A stretch of DNA of 57,852 bases from Clostridium lacusfryxellense (GCF_018861735.1 NZ_JAHLEB010000030.1:1-57852); one strand, 5' to 3'; numbered from the stretch's first letter, positions 1-8,547 are shown. Notes: a model not told the origin generated them from the sequence alone. Numbers and translations: made by a program.

Positions 1-231
1 CTCTGGTGCACCAGTTGTCACGCCAGTGGCATCGCTGGGTAGCTATGTTTGGAAGGGATAAACGCTGAAAGCATCTAAGCGTGAAGCCCACCCTGAGATG
101 AGATTTCCCATCACTTGCACGTAAGTGCAATGTGAGTAAGACTCCTGGAAGAACACCAGGTTGATAGGTTAGAGGTGTAAGCATGGTAACATGTTCAGCT
201 GACTAATACTAATAAGTCGAGGGCTTGACCA
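1..231 (+). rRNA. 23S ribosomal RNA, 3' end (partial)
   Basis: The window opens inside a 23S rRNA gene. The stretch holds the conserved 3' domain, including the segment reading 'ctgaaagcatctaagcgtga' near 65 and the closing 'gtcgagggcttgacc' that ends about base 230. The 5' part lies outside the window. The exact mature end is estimated from the known 3' end of clostridial 23S RNA. A 126-base spacer with small hairpins (for example 271-290) separates it from the 5S gene. Confidence 0.95.
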
Positions 232-357
232 AGATAAATAAAGTAACAAACATTTAATTTTGCGATATATACTTCTTTTGTAAAAAAGAAGCGAAGGCTT
301 CGAGCGTATGCGAGAAGACTCACACTGTGCAATTTTCAGAGAATATTTATATTCTCA

Positions 358-475
358 ATCTGGTGATTATGGCATGAAGGTAACACCCGTTCCCATACCG
401 AACACGAAGGTTAAGCTTCAATGCGCCGATGGTACTGCAGGGGTGACCTTGTGGAAGAGTAGGTTGTCGCCAGGT
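358..475 (+). rRNA. 5S ribosomal RNA
   Basis: A complete 5S gene. It contains the conserved block 'cccgttcccataccgaac' near 387-405. Its ends pair with each other ('tctggtg' at the start, 'cgccagg' at the end), as expected of helix I. It follows the 23S gene in the usual rRNA operon order and is followed at once by a rho-independent terminator. The ends are good to a few bases. An open reading frame crossing this RNA is coincidental. Confidence 0.95.
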
Positions 476-481
476 AATAAT

Positions 482-516
482 AAAACCACTAAGTTTATCT
501 TAGTGGTTTTTGTTTT
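482..516 (+). terminator. rRNA operon terminator
   Basis: A 12-base stem (AAAACCACTAAG paired with CTTAGTGGTTTT) with a 5-base loop, followed by a T-rich run. It lies 7 bases past the 5S gene and ends the rRNA operon. Confidence 0.9.
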
Positions 517-602
517 GCTTAAAAAAAGTTTCCAATTATTTCATAGTATGACAACAATGTAAAGAGCCAATAATACTATTGAGTTATGAAGGAGGGATTT
601 TC

Positions 603-821
603 ATGAGAAATATATATAATAATGAAGACCATGATAAAATCCAAAAGGATAATGTTATGGAGACTCTAAATAATATAGCAGAGAGTCACAGTATAAAAGA
701 TCAACTTCTTAAAAAACGCTCCGGGAATCAATCATTAGAGAATGTGAGCAACGTTAGAAGAGAAAAAAGTGATAGTGAAGATAACTCCGATGGAACTTTT
801 AAAATTTCAAATTTCTTATAA
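603..821 (+). CDS. small hydrophilic protein of unknown function
   Basis: A 72-residue, highly charged protein rich in Asn, Asp, Glu and Lys, with no signal peptide and no membrane segment. The ATG at 603 is chosen because a strong AAGGAGGG site lies at 588-595; an in-frame ATG at 579 has no such site. A perfect 16-base-pair terminator follows 6 bases after the stop, so it is a single-gene unit. No family is recognised. The composition resembles small soluble spore or stress proteins of clostridia, but no SASP motif is visible. Confidence 0.6.
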   Translation: MRNIYNNEDHDKIQKDNVMETLNNIAESHSIKDQLLKKRSGNQSLENVSNVRREKSDSEDNSDGTFKISNFL

Positions 822-827
822 GTTATA

Positions 828-866
828 TTACAAAGGAAAAATACTTAGTATTTTTCCTTTGTAATT
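828..866 (+). terminator. rho-independent terminator
   Basis: A perfect 16-base-pair stem (TTACAAAGGAAAAATA and its complement) with a 5-base loop directly after the 72-residue gene. The A/T-rich arms could let it work on both strands. Confidence 0.8.
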
Positions 867-907
867 TGTTATATAAAATCAATATTAAAAGAAGTGAGGT
901 GATTTAA

Positions 908-1852
908 TTGGTCAATTTGGCACTTTTAGGATGTGGAGGGGGAATGCCAATTCCAGAAAGATATCTATCATCAATACTTATAAGTTATAAAGGAAGAAAG
1001 ATATTACTTGACTGTGGAGAAGGAACTCAGGTATCGATGAAAATACTTGGATGGGGGTTAAAATCAATAGATATAATTTGTATAACACATGGTCATGCAG
1101 ATCATATTGTAGGGCTTCCAGGTATTCTAGCAACAATAGGAAACAGTGGTAGAACTGATCCTATTACTATAATTGGGCCTATAGGAATCATAGATATTGT
1201 AAAAGGGCTAAGAGTTGCAGCACCATATCTTCCATATGAACTTAATATTTTAGAGAACCCACAAGAACCTGTAAAAATACAAGCTCCGTAAAATGCGAAT
1301 AATACCTCGCTAGGAGAATTTAATGATTTGATAATTTCGACACTGGAACTTGAGCATTCAACTAACTGCTTGGGTTATAGCTTATATTTTAATAGAAAAG
1401 CAAAATTTGATGTAGAGAGTGCAGCTAAAAATGAAATACCAAAAGAGTTCTGGAATAGACTACAGAAAAATGAGATTATAAATGAACATGGAAAAACATA
1501 TTTCCCGGGCATGGTGCTAGGAAAAGCGAGGAGAGGAATAAAGATTAGTTTTACTACTGATACAAGGCCAACTCCTAATATAATATCTTTTATTAATGAA
1601 AGTGACTTGTTTATTTGTGAGGGTACTTATGGTAATGATAATGATATTGAAAAAGCTATTAAAAATAAACATATGACCTTTACAGAGGCAGCAGTGCTTG
1701 CATTAAAAGGTGAGGTACAAGAACTCCTTTTAACTCATTTTAGTCCTTCAATGCTAAATCCAGATGAGTACAAGGATATGGCTGAGGGTATATTTAGAAA
1801 CAGTACTATTGGTTTTGATAGATTTGTAAGGACTATATCATTTAAAGATTAA
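908..1852 (+). pseudogene. ribonuclease Z-like metallo-beta-lactamase, interrupted by an in-frame stop
   Basis: The encoded protein would be a tRNA 3'-end-processing RNase Z (ElaC family) or a close MBL-fold hydrolase. Residues 1-127 (908-1291) carry the N-terminal glycine-rich strand (LGCGGGMP) and the zinc motif HGHADH near residue 61. A TAA at 1289-1291 then stops translation. The same frame resumes directly (1292-1852) with the C-terminal half, including 'ELEHSTNCLGYSLYF', 'FTTDTRPTP' and 'LLTHFSPSM'. The two halves total about 314 codons, the normal family length, so one base change explains the break and no frameshift is needed. Start is TTG at 908 after GAAGTGAGGTGAT. AGGAG at 1312-1316 lies 11 bases before an in-frame TTG at 1328, so re-initiation is possible but unproven. 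A sequencing error is the alternative. Confidence 0.8.
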
Positions 1853-1864
1853 AAAAATGTATCT

Positions 1865-1897
1865 AACTGCTACTTATATGAGTAGTGGTTTTTTTGT
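1865..1897 (+). terminator. rho-independent terminator
   Basis: The stem AACTGCTAC / GTAGTGGTT (with two G-U pairs) and a run of seven T follow the RNase Z-like gene by 12 bases. Confidence 0.7.
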
Positions 1898-2034
1898 CGT
1901 TGCATCAGTGATGTTCCTGTTTTTAAACAATTTACAACATAAATGTTATTTTGAACTATTATTTATGTAGTTAACCATTTATGTTATAATTTATACATAC
2001 AAATATTAATGTTTTGGAATGGAGAGGTTTTAGT

Positions 2035-2394
2035 ATGAAAAATTTTCTTATAGGATTAATTATTTTTGTTTTAGGTGCATTCTTAATAACGCAAAATACT
2101 ATAGTTAGAACTGGCTTTAATTTGGGTGGTTTTATGGGTGGTTATAATCCTCCTTTTGGATTATTGTTATTGCCAGTAATAATAGGTATTATTCTTTTAT
2201 TTGCTATGGATAGTCAAGTTTTGGGATGGATATTAATAGCATTTGGTATCTGTTCAATTCTTTTAGGCTTATTGATGGGATTAGATATCAGTTTTAGACC
2301 GACTACTCTGTATGTTGTTATACTAATGTTTGGTTGTGTTGCCATTGGTGCAGGTTTAATGATTCGTGGTGTAACACAATCCAATAAAGCATAA
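2035..2394 (+). CDS. four-helix membrane protein of unknown function
   Basis: A 119-residue hydrophobic protein with about four membrane segments (roughly residues 4-22, 40-58, 64-83 and 90-112) and a Gly/Phe/Pro-rich loop between the first two. The ATG at 2035 is preferred over one at 2014 because GGAGAGG at 2021-2027 sits at proper spacing before it. A TATAAT at 1986-1991 upstream could be its -10 element. No family is recognised. It is a single gene bounded by its own terminator. Confidence 0.7.
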   Translation: MKNFLIGLIIFVLGAFLITQNTIVRTGFNLGGFMGGYNPPFGLLLLPVIIGIILLFAMDSQVLGWILIAFGICSILLGLLMGLDISFRPTTLYVVILMFGCVAIGAGLMIRGVTQSNKA

Positions 2395-2395
2395 G

Positions 2396-2438
2396 ATGAC
2401 AAACTGATTTAATACATTAATAAAAGTTTGTCATTTTA
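2396..2438 (+). terminator. terminator of the 2035-2394 gene
   Basis: The 10-base arms ATGACAAACT and AGTTTGTCAT are separated by about 19 bases and followed by TTTT, just past the stop codon. Confidence 0.6.
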
Positions 2439-2447
2439 AATAAGTTA

Positions 2448-2495
2448 AACAACAAAAACTACCTTAACTAAATAGTTAGGTAGTTTTTGTTGTTT
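2448..2495. terminator. bidirectional terminator
   Basis: A long stem of about 20 pairs (AACAACAAAAACTACC on one side, GGTAGTTTTTGTTGTT on the other, one bulged T) lies between two convergent genes. It has an A-tract on one flank and a T-tract on the other, so it can serve both the membrane protein gene and the antiporter operon. Confidence 0.8.
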
Positions 2496-2541
2496 GATTA
2501 TAAATAAAGCTATCGAAGAGTTATGACATTTGCATTTCATA

Positions 2542-3957
2542 CTAACTTATAACACTATCAAAATTATCTCCACTTAACACTAATACATCACCATTTTTAA
2601 TCATTGTAGCTCCCTTAGGATGTATTACATTTTGTTCGCGTTTTATCATTACAACAAGAATTTCATCCGGTATATTAGCATCCATTATAGTTTTATCAAC
2701 CCAATAACTTTCTGGAGTAATCTGTAATTCATAAAGTTTTGTGTTTGATTCTTCTTGATAATCATTGAATGTTTTTAAAACAGCTGACGAATTATCAACA
2801 AGATCTAATTTCTTTGCAAGCGGTGCAATTAAGGTCCCTTGCAAAGCAACTGAAAATAATGCTATAAAAAATACTATGTGGAAAATATCGGATTGTATAA
2901 CTGCTTTATTTGTTACAGCTAGTATAGCAAAAACAATAGATGAAGCACCTCTAATTCCTACCCACGATACAAACAATTTATGCTTTAGAGGGACCTTTAA
3001 GAAGCCTAGTATTCCGAATGCGGCGATAGGTCTAGCAACAAAAATCAGAAAGAGTGAAATTAAACTTCCCGGTATTAAAACTGATCCTAAATGAGATGGG
3101 AAAGAAAGTAGTCCTAGTATAAAGAAGAGCATTATTTGCATTAACCATGATATGCCATCTAAAAATTTAACCAAACTCTTTTTATTTTGTATTTTACTAT
3201 TTCCAATTATAATACTAGCAATATATACACTAAGGTATCCATTACCACCAATCCATGAACTTAATGAATATGCTAAAACAGCTATTGCCATAACAAATAG
3301 TGGATATAGTCCCTCAATCTCGAAAGTTATATTTTTTAATATCCAAGAACTTGCTTTCGCTAAAATAAAACCAATTAATAAACCGAAAAATATTTGAAAT
3401 ATTAGGAGTTGTAAGATTGACTGTTCTCCACTAATGTTCATTAGACTTAAGATAGTAATTGTAAGCATATATGCAAATGGATCATTACTACCACTTTCGA
3501 TTTCAAGTAGGGATGCAAGTCCACCTTTTAAATTTAGTTTTTGAGAACGAAGAATTGAAAAAACTGATGCAGCATCAGTCGAAGCTACTATGGAGCCAAT
3601 AAGTAATCCTTCTAAGAGCGTTATGTTAAGAACTAAAGTACAAAACAATCCTGTAAGACCTGCAGTTACAACAACCCCTAAAGTTGACATCGCTACAGCC
3701 TTACCAACTACTGGCTTTGCTATTTTCCAATTTGCGCAAAAACCTCCGTAAAAGATTATTAGTATTAAACCAAATGAACCAACTTGCTCTGCTATACGAT
3801 AATTCTCAAAAGGAATTCCAACAATTCCTTCCGAACCAAATACCATACCTAGTAGAATAAATATAAGTAATGAGGGTACTCCAAACCTATATAGAACTTT
3901 ACTTGAAAATATGCACATGAGTACAACAACTGAGGCTATAATCAAAGGCATTATCAT
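2542..3957 (-). CDS. CPA1-type cation/proton antiporter with C-terminal RCK_C domain
   Basis: A 471-residue membrane protein of the Na+(K+)/H+ exchanger superfamily, which exchanges monovalent cations for protons. Residues 1-390 are hydrophobic with about twelve helices. They include the conserved stretch 'IVASTDAASVFSIL' and 'EIESGSNDPFAYML', where the Asp in 'SGSNDP' is the ion-binding acidic residue typical of CPA1 proteins. The tail from about residue 400 ('LYELQITPESYWVDKTI' to 'VLVLSGD') matches a TrkA-C/RCK_C ligand-binding domain, as in potassium/proton antiporters of the NhaP2/CvrA type. It is the second gene of a marR-antiporter operon with a 3-base gap, so the MarR protein probably controls it. 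Ion specificity cannot be told from sequence. Confidence 0.88.
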   Translation of the reverse strand: MIMPLIIASVVVLMCIFSSKVLYRFGVPSLLIFILLGMVFGSEGIVGIPFENYRIAEQVGSFGLILIIFYGGFCANWKIAKPVVGKAVAMSTLGVVVTAGLTGLFCTLVLNITLLEGLLIGSIVASTDAASVFSILRSQKLNLKGGLASLLEIESGSNDPFAYMLTITILSLMNISGEQSILQLLIFQIFFGLLIGFILAKASSWILKNITFEIEGLYPLFVMAIAVLAYSLSSWIGGNGYLSVYIASIIIGNSKIQNKKSLVKFLDGISWLMQIMLFFILGLLSFPSHLGSVLIPGSLISLFLIFVARPIAAFGILGFLKVPLKHKLFVSWVGIRGASSIVFAILAVTNKAVIQSDIFHIVFFIALFSVALQGTLIAPLAKKLDLVDNSSAVLKTFNDYQEESNTKLYELQITPESYWVDKTIMDANIPDEILVVMIKREQNVIHPKGATMIKNGDVLVLSGDNFDSVIS

Positions 3958-3960
3958 CTA

Positions 3961-4422
3961 TTAATCACTTCCTTTTCCAATTTTATTTGTGTCTAAAGAG
4001 AGGCATTCATTTAGAATATCCAATCCTTCCACAATTCTAATCTTTTTGAATTCATCTATTTTATTAAATGTAGGAATAATGTTTTCAGATAATGATGTTG
4101 TTACTTCTTCCATTATTCTCTGAGCATATTCTGTCATTTTTATATTTACACAACGCTCATCCTTCAAATTTCTAACGCGCTCTATAAAGCCACTCTTTTC
4201 CATACGTTTACATAATGGCGATAAATTACTTTTTCCCATATATAGATGTTTACATAAGTCAGTAATATTTTGCTCCCCATTTTTAGTAAGTTCCAGTAAT
4301 ACGCTTGCTTGCACTGCGGTTAGGCCATATGGCTGATAAAAATCGTGCAGAATGCCATTAAGTCTTCCGTTAACAGATTTTAATACCTCAATAAGTTTTT
4401 CTTGAAATTCAACACCAATCAT
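3961..4422 (-). CDS. MarR family transcriptional regulator
   Basis: A 153-residue winged-helix regulator. The core 'LTAVQASVLLELTKNGEQNITDLCKHLYMGKSNLS..' is a MarR helix-turn-helix (residues about 34-70), followed by 'CKRMEKSGFIERVRNLKDERCVNIKMT', the beta-wing. It starts at ATG 4420-4422 behind AAGGAGTAAATT. It is the first gene of an operon with the antiporter downstream. A near-perfect 27-base inverted repeat just upstream (4445-4471) is the expected autoregulatory operator. The inducer is unknown. Confidence 0.9.
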   Translation of the reverse strand: MIGVEFQEKLIEVLKSVNGRLNGILHDFYQPYGLTAVQASVLLELTKNGEQNITDLCKHLYMGKSNLSPLCKRMEKSGFIERVRNLKDERCVNIKMTEYAQRIMEEVTTSLSENIIPTFNKIDEFKKIRIVEGLDILNECLSLDTNKIGKGSD

Positions 4423-4444
4423 AATTTACTCCTTCTTAATATAC

Positions 4445-4499
4445 TTAACATGTGAACTATTCATATGTTAAGCATATCATTACTTGATTAATTTATCAA
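4445..4499 (-). promoter_or_regulatory. promoter and MarR operator candidate of the marR-antiporter operon
   Basis: Read on the minus strand: TTGATA (4499-4494), a 17-base spacer, and TATGCT (4476-4471). Touching the -10 is an inverted repeat at 4445-4471: TTAACATGTGAA, three bases, TTCATATGTTAA, with 11 of 12 positions matching. An operator at the transcription start fits autorepression by the MarR protein encoded 23 bases downstream. Confidence 0.65.
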
Positions 4500-4667
4500 T
4501 TAGTTTCCAGATTGGTATCTAAGTAGGAGATTTAAATATTTATAATGTATTTTTATTCATAATAATCAGTTATTTTTACAAAAAAGACTAGGAATATATT
4601 AAAAAAATTAGTATAATCTATATATAAATAAATTAAATGTATAAATTGTGAATGCGAGGAAAGATCT

Positions 4668-5234
4668 ATGATTGAACCCATGATATTAGCCTTTATTGTT
4701 GCAAAAATTAAAGGATATAAAATAAGACCATTATTTAAGACGTGGGCGATATATCCACTTGTATTATTTCTACTAATGTATGTTGGTTTAGAGATAATGA
4801 TGTTTAGCGGTAATTATACATTCATAAAATACTCCGGTATTTTTCATTATATTTATCTTTTAACATTTTTAGTTTTAATTATTAAATATAAACTAAATGT
4901 TAGTGCAATTATAGGATCATTATTTATTTTAATTGGAAGTGCTTTAAATAATTTTGTTATAGCTGCTAATAATGGAAAAATGCCTGTATTCCCAACCTTG
5001 TCATACTTAACTGGTTACGCAAAACCAGATTCTTTTGTTAGAGTTAATGATATACATATTATGGGGAGCGGAATTACTAAGTATAAGTTTTTATCTGATG
5101 TAATTGATGTGGGGTACTGCGTTATGAGCATTGGAGATGTATTCATAAGAGTTTTTGCATTTATTATAATATATAACACCATAAAAGCCATTAATAAAAC
5201 AAAGATAAGCAATTATGAGTCGTTGAGCGAATAG
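4668..5234 (+). CDS. DUF5317 family membrane protein
   Basis: A 188-residue protein with about five membrane segments. The block 'ALNNFVIAANNGKMPVFP' (near residue 85-102) and the conserved ends match the DUF5317 family of clostridia, whose function is unknown. The ATG at 4668 follows GCGAGGAAAG. It is transcribed away from the marR operon and shows no obvious operon link to the agr genes, which start 111 bases further on. Confidence 0.7.
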   Translation: MIEPMILAFIVAKIKGYKIRPLFKTWAIYPLVLFLLMYVGLEIMMFSGNYTFIKYSGIFHYIYLLTFLVLIIKYKLNVSAIIGSLFILIGSALNNFVIAANNGKMPVFPTLSYLTGYAKPDSFVRVNDIHIMGSGITKYKFLSDVIDVGYCVMSIGDVFIRVFAFIIIYNTIKAINKTKISNYESLSE

Positions 5235-5345
5235 TATATTATATTCATTTAATTATATTTTTAAATATATCCTATTTTGTAATATTAATGATATAATTGT
5301 TAATATATACAAAGTTATTCAGGGTTGTTAGGGGAGAAGTAAAAC

Positions 5346-5831
5346 ATGTTAAAATTGACGTTGTTAGAATTTTTTTTAAGAGGATTACCGGAAGGCTTTT
5401 TATTTATGTTTGCAGTGTATGCATTTTCAAAAACTCCTATTAACTTAAAAAAATATATTATATCAAGTGTATTTTTTGTACCTACAGTTTATTTAATAAG
5501 GTTATTACCAATTCAATATGGAGTACATACTATACTAGGTATTATAGCAATTAATGTAGTTTCTATTAATTTTAGTAAAATTTCTATTATTAAATCTATA
5601 CAAGCGAGTCTCATGGCAGTAATTCTGCAATATATATGTGAGGGCATTAATGTTCTTATAATTCAGTATATATTTAAAGCCGACATTATGTATCTCTTAA
5701 GTGATCCATCACTTAAGGTATTATATGGAATTCCATCATTATTGATTTTTGCAGCTATAGTATGTACATATTATTTCTATAATTCTAGAAGAAAACAATT
5801 GAAAGAGGTAATAAATGGAGAAATTAGCTAA
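5346..5831 (+). CDS. sensor-like membrane protein preceding agrB
   Basis: A 161-residue protein made almost wholly of about five membrane helices, ending in a short basic tail (NSRRKQLKEV). The N-terminal region ('LLEFFLRGLPEGFLFMFA', later 'RLLPIQYGVHTILG') resembles, from memory, the membrane input domain of clostridial AgrC-like GHKL kinases, but no kinase part is present. Its last 17 bases overlap agrB, so the two are translationally coupled. Inference: a peptide-binding, anchoring or export partner of the AgrB/AgrD pair. Start: ATG 5346 after GGGGAGAAG. The family assignment is tentative. Confidence 0.55.
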   Translation: MLKLTLLEFFLRGLPEGFLFMFAVYAFSKTPINLKKYIISSVFFVPTVYLIRLLPIQYGVHTILGIIAINVVSINFSKISIIKSIQASLMAVILQYICEGINVLIIQYIFKADIMYLLSDPSLKVLYGIPSLLIFAAIVCTYYFYNSRRKQLKEVINGEIS

Positions 5832-6456
5832 TAGCATTGCTAATAAAGTAGCATTAGAATTAACCCTTGATCAGGATAATAAAGAGGTGATCGCTTACGG
5901 TGCATTTGCTTTAATGCAAATGTTTTTTTCTATAATGCTTGTGTTTTTGTTTGGAATATTATTTCATGTAGCTTTTGAAGCGTTAATAATTTCATTTACT
6001 GCGAGCATACTTAGAAAATATTCTGGCGGAGTTCATGCAAGTTCACCATTAATTTGTAGTTTTATAGGTATAATTATATGTGTAGGACAAGCATTGTTAA
6101 TATCATTTTTAATAAGTCCAGTAGTTAATTTGAAATTAATTATAGTTTTAGGATTTGTAATTTTTATATGTTCCTATTGTATTATTTATAAATTAGCCCC
6201 AGTGGACAGTATCGCAAAGCCTATTGTAAAAAAAGAAAAAATAAAGCGGATGAAAAAAGGTTCTATAATACTTTTAAGTGTATATTTAATGATAACAGTA
6301 TTTTTTACCATGCTCTACATAAATAGTGGTGAAATTAAGTTTCTTGTTTATACTCTATGCTTATATTCAGGCATATTATGGCAAGTATTTACGCTTACAG
6401 CTTTAGGTCACTTATTAGTAGGTAAAGTAGATACCTTTTTAAATCATAAATATTAA
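5815..6456 (+). CDS. agrB: AgrB-like peptide-processing membrane protease
   Basis: A 213-residue integral membrane cysteine endopeptidase. AgrB removes the C-terminal tail of the AgrD pro-peptide and forms the thiolactone ring of the autoinducer. The catalytic pair is visible in 'RKYSGGVHASSPLIC': His74 and Cys81, the same seven-residue spacing as in staphylococcal AgrB (His77/Cys84). Several hydrophobic segments follow, with a basic loop 'KKEKIKRMKKGS' near residue 145. It overlaps the preceding gene by 17 bases and is followed 19 bases later by an agrD gene. No agrC kinase or agrA regulator lies in the window. Confidence 0.92.
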   Translation: MEKLANSIANKVALELTLDQDNKEVIAYGAFALMQMFFSIMLVFLFGILFHVAFEALIISFTASILRKYSGGVHASSPLICSFIGIIICVGQALLISFLISPVVNLKLIIVLGFVIFICSYCIIYKLAPVDSIAKPIVKKEKIKRMKKGSIILLSVYLMITVFFTMLYINSGEIKFLVYTLCLYSGILWQVFTLTALGHLLVGKVDTFLNHKY

Positions 6457-6475
6457 GAAAATGGGGGATTATATT

Positions 6476-6610
6476 ATGAAATTTTTTAAAAAACATCTAT
6501 TCAGCTTAATTGCAGTAGTAGCAACTCTTGTAGCAACTTCTGTCGCTTCTTCAGCATGTTGGTGGTTTGTCTATCAGCCAGAAGAACCAAAATGTCTAAG
6601 AGATAAATAA
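6476..6610 (+). CDS. agrD: AgrD-like cyclic lactone autoinducer pro-peptide
   Basis: A 44-residue pro-peptide, easily missed because of its size. It starts at ATG 6476 behind GGGGGATT. It has a basic, amphipathic leader (MKFFKKHLFSLIAVVATL), then 'VASSACWWFVYQPEEPKCLRDK'. Cys28 should form the thiolactone. The tail YQPEEPKCLRD is the acidic/proline-rich recognition tail of clostridial AgrD proteins. By analogy with the reported C. perfringens signal (core CLWFT), the mature ring is predicted to be Cys-Trp-Trp-Phe-Val, perhaps with N-terminal extra residues. A second Cys in the tail (residue 40) is unusual. A strong terminator follows. Confidence 0.9.
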   Translation: MKFFKKHLFSLIAVVATLVATSVASSACWWFVYQPEEPKCLRDK

Positions 6611-6611
6611 T

Positions 6612-6650
6612 AAAATAATGGGGTCAGTATAGCTGACCTCATTATTTTAT
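6612..6650 (+). terminator. terminator of the agr operon
   Basis: The stem AAATAATG-GGTCAG / CTGACC-TCATTATTT with a small loop and T-rich end starts right after agrD. It separates the agr genes from the cyclic-di-GMP enzyme. Confidence 0.85.
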
Positions 6651-6679
6651 TAAAATGAATTTGATAAGGTAGTGATATT

Positions 6680-8386
6680 ATGGGTAATTTAGAAAATGAC
6701 AAACAGAAGAAAATTCAAGAAATAGTATCAATAATAAAATTAGCTTCCCTATTATTTTCAGGAATAATATTCTTAAGGTATTTTTTTAATGGAAATGACC
6801 TAATGAAAGCAACAGAAGAAACTTATTATAATCCTTTTTTGTATTTTAGTGTAATATTAGTCTTAATTTTAGTATTAATATACTTTATATGGTCATTTTC
6901 AACTATTAAAAAAATAAAATGTAAATATATTAACAATATACAATTAATGGAAAATGCTTTATTCGTTTTATTGTTTATTATTCTTGTGCTTTACTCAGGT
7001 AAAAATACAAGTGACTATAAATTTATATTTTTATTTATTATAATAGCATCTACTATACAACAAGGTATGAAACAAGGTATGATAGTAGCTTGTGTCGCTT
7101 CATTATTTATATTAGGTTTAGACCTTATATATGCACCCAATGAAGTGGTTAATCAATTCTTTTCTAATGATTTGATTTTATCTGGTGTCTTTATTCTTAC
7201 TGCATGGCCGTTGGGATTCTACGTAAAGATTGAAAATGAACATATACGAGTGCTTGAGGGTTTGGCAAATATAGATGGTCTTACAGGAATTTACAATCAC
7301 AGGTTTTTTTATGATGCATTAGGTGAAATAATGAAAATTTGTGAAAGAGAGAATAAAGTAGTTTCAATGATGTTATTAGATATAGATTATTTTAAAGTTT
7401 ATAATGATGTAAATGGTCATCAAATGGGTGATGAAGTACTTAAAAATATAGGTTTTATACTAAAGAATAGCTTTAGAAAAGATGATATAGTGGCAAGGTA
7501 TGGTGGTGAAGAATTTGCTATAATTCTTCCAAATACTTCTGAGACAAATGCTATTAAGCTTGCAGAAAAATTAAGAAATAAGATTGAGAAAACATATTTC
7601 AGTGGAGAAGAAAACCAACCAAATGGTAAAGTGACTGTCTCAATAGGAATATCAACTTATCCTGATAAAGCTAAGGATGCAATTGAACTTTTTAAAAGTG
7701 CGGATGATGCACTTTATAGGGCTAAGTTTTTTGATAAAAATAGAGTGGAAAGTTATACTTCTATATTAGATGAATTAAAAATTGATACAGAAGATGAACA
7801 TATAGATATTATCACATCAATAAAAACTCTTATAAGTGTAATTAATGCTAAGGATAAATATACATATGGTCATGTTGAAAGGGTTGTCATTTATAGTAAG
7901 TTACTAGCTGATAAACTAGAACTAAATGAGAAAAACAAAAAAGATTTAATATTTGGTGCTTATATGCACGACATTGGGAAAATAAATATTCCAAAGGAAA
8001 TATTAAATAAAAATATGCCATTAACTAATGAAGAGTGGGAAATAATGAAACAACATTCAGTAAATGGTGTGGAAATTGTAAAATCTGTTGAATCACTTAA
8101 AGAAATTATTCCTTTAATATTACATCACCATGAAAGATATGATGGCAGAGGTTATCCAGATAACCTAAAAGGTAATGATATACCTTACCTTGTGAGAATG
8201 TTAACAGTGGTGGACTGCTTTGATGCCATGACGTCTAGCAGACCCTACAACAAAAGGAAAACCTATGCAGAAGCTGTTGAAGAGCTTAAGAGATGTAGAG
8301 GTACTCAGTTTGATAAAGATATTGTTGATGCATTTGTCGAGGTTATTATGGAAAGTCAAAATGGTTTTGGTAACGTAGGTGCTTAG
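6680..8386 (+). CDS. membrane GGDEF / HD-GYP bifunctional cyclic-di-GMP enzyme
   Basis: A 568-residue protein. Residues about 15-185 hold six membrane helices, a likely sensory input. A GGDEF domain follows with the active-site motif GGEEF at residues 275-279 and an RxxD inhibitory site (RKDD) five residues before it, so diguanylate cyclase activity is expected. The C-terminal HD-GYP phosphodiesterase domain carries MHDIGK (His430, Asp431) and GRGYP near 490-494. Both catalytic centres look intact, so the protein may both make and degrade cyclic-di-GMP, switched by a membrane signal. It starts at ATG 6680, 30 bases past the agr terminator; a link to peptide signalling is inference only. Confidence 0.9.
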   Translation: MGNLENDKQKKIQEIVSIIKLASLLFSGIIFLRYFFNGNDLMKATEETYYNPFLYFSVILVLILVLIYFIWSFSTIKKIKCKYINNIQLMENALFVLLFIILVLYSGKNTSDYKFIFLFIIIASTIQQGMKQGMIVACVASLFILGLDLIYAPNEVVNQFFSNDLILSGVFILTAWPLGFYVKIENEHIRVLEGLANIDGLTGIYNHRFFYDALGEIMKICERENKVVSMMLLDIDYFKVYNDVNGHQMGDEVLKNIGFILKNSFRKDDIVARYGGEEFAIILPNTSETNAIKLAEKLRNKIEKTYFSGEENQPNGKVTVSIGISTYPDKAKDAIELFKSADDALYRAKFFDKNRVESYTSILDELKIDTEDEHIDIITSIKTLISVINAKDKYTYGHVERVVIYSKLLADKLELNEKNKKDLIFGAYMHDIGKINIPKEILNKNMPLTNEEWEIMKQHSVNGVEIVKSVESLKEIIPLILHHHERYDGRGYPDNLKGNDIPYLVRMLTVVDCFDAMTSSRPYNKRKTYAEAVEELKRCRGTQFDKDIVDAFVEVIMESQNGFGNVGA

Positions 8387-8423
8387 AAAATATTGGTAAA
8401 AAATATAAAATATAAATTTAGGT

Positions 8424-8457
8424 AAAAACTGCTGAAGCAAATTTCAGTGGTTTTTTA
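8424..8457 (+). terminator. rho-independent terminator
   Basis: The stem AAAACTGCTGAA / TTTCAGTGGTTTT and a T run follow the GGDEF/HD-GYP gene. Confidence 0.75.
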
Positions 8458-8547
8458 TTGTTTTAATTCTTTATCGAATAATAAATATTTTTGTAGATAT
8501 AATAATAAAGAGAACATAATAAATAAAATAGAAGGGGATATGAATTT

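Noticed and set aside
308-562. 84-codon open frame across the 5S gene
   Set aside because: It reads through conserved 5S rRNA and its terminator; the RNA explains the sequence fully.
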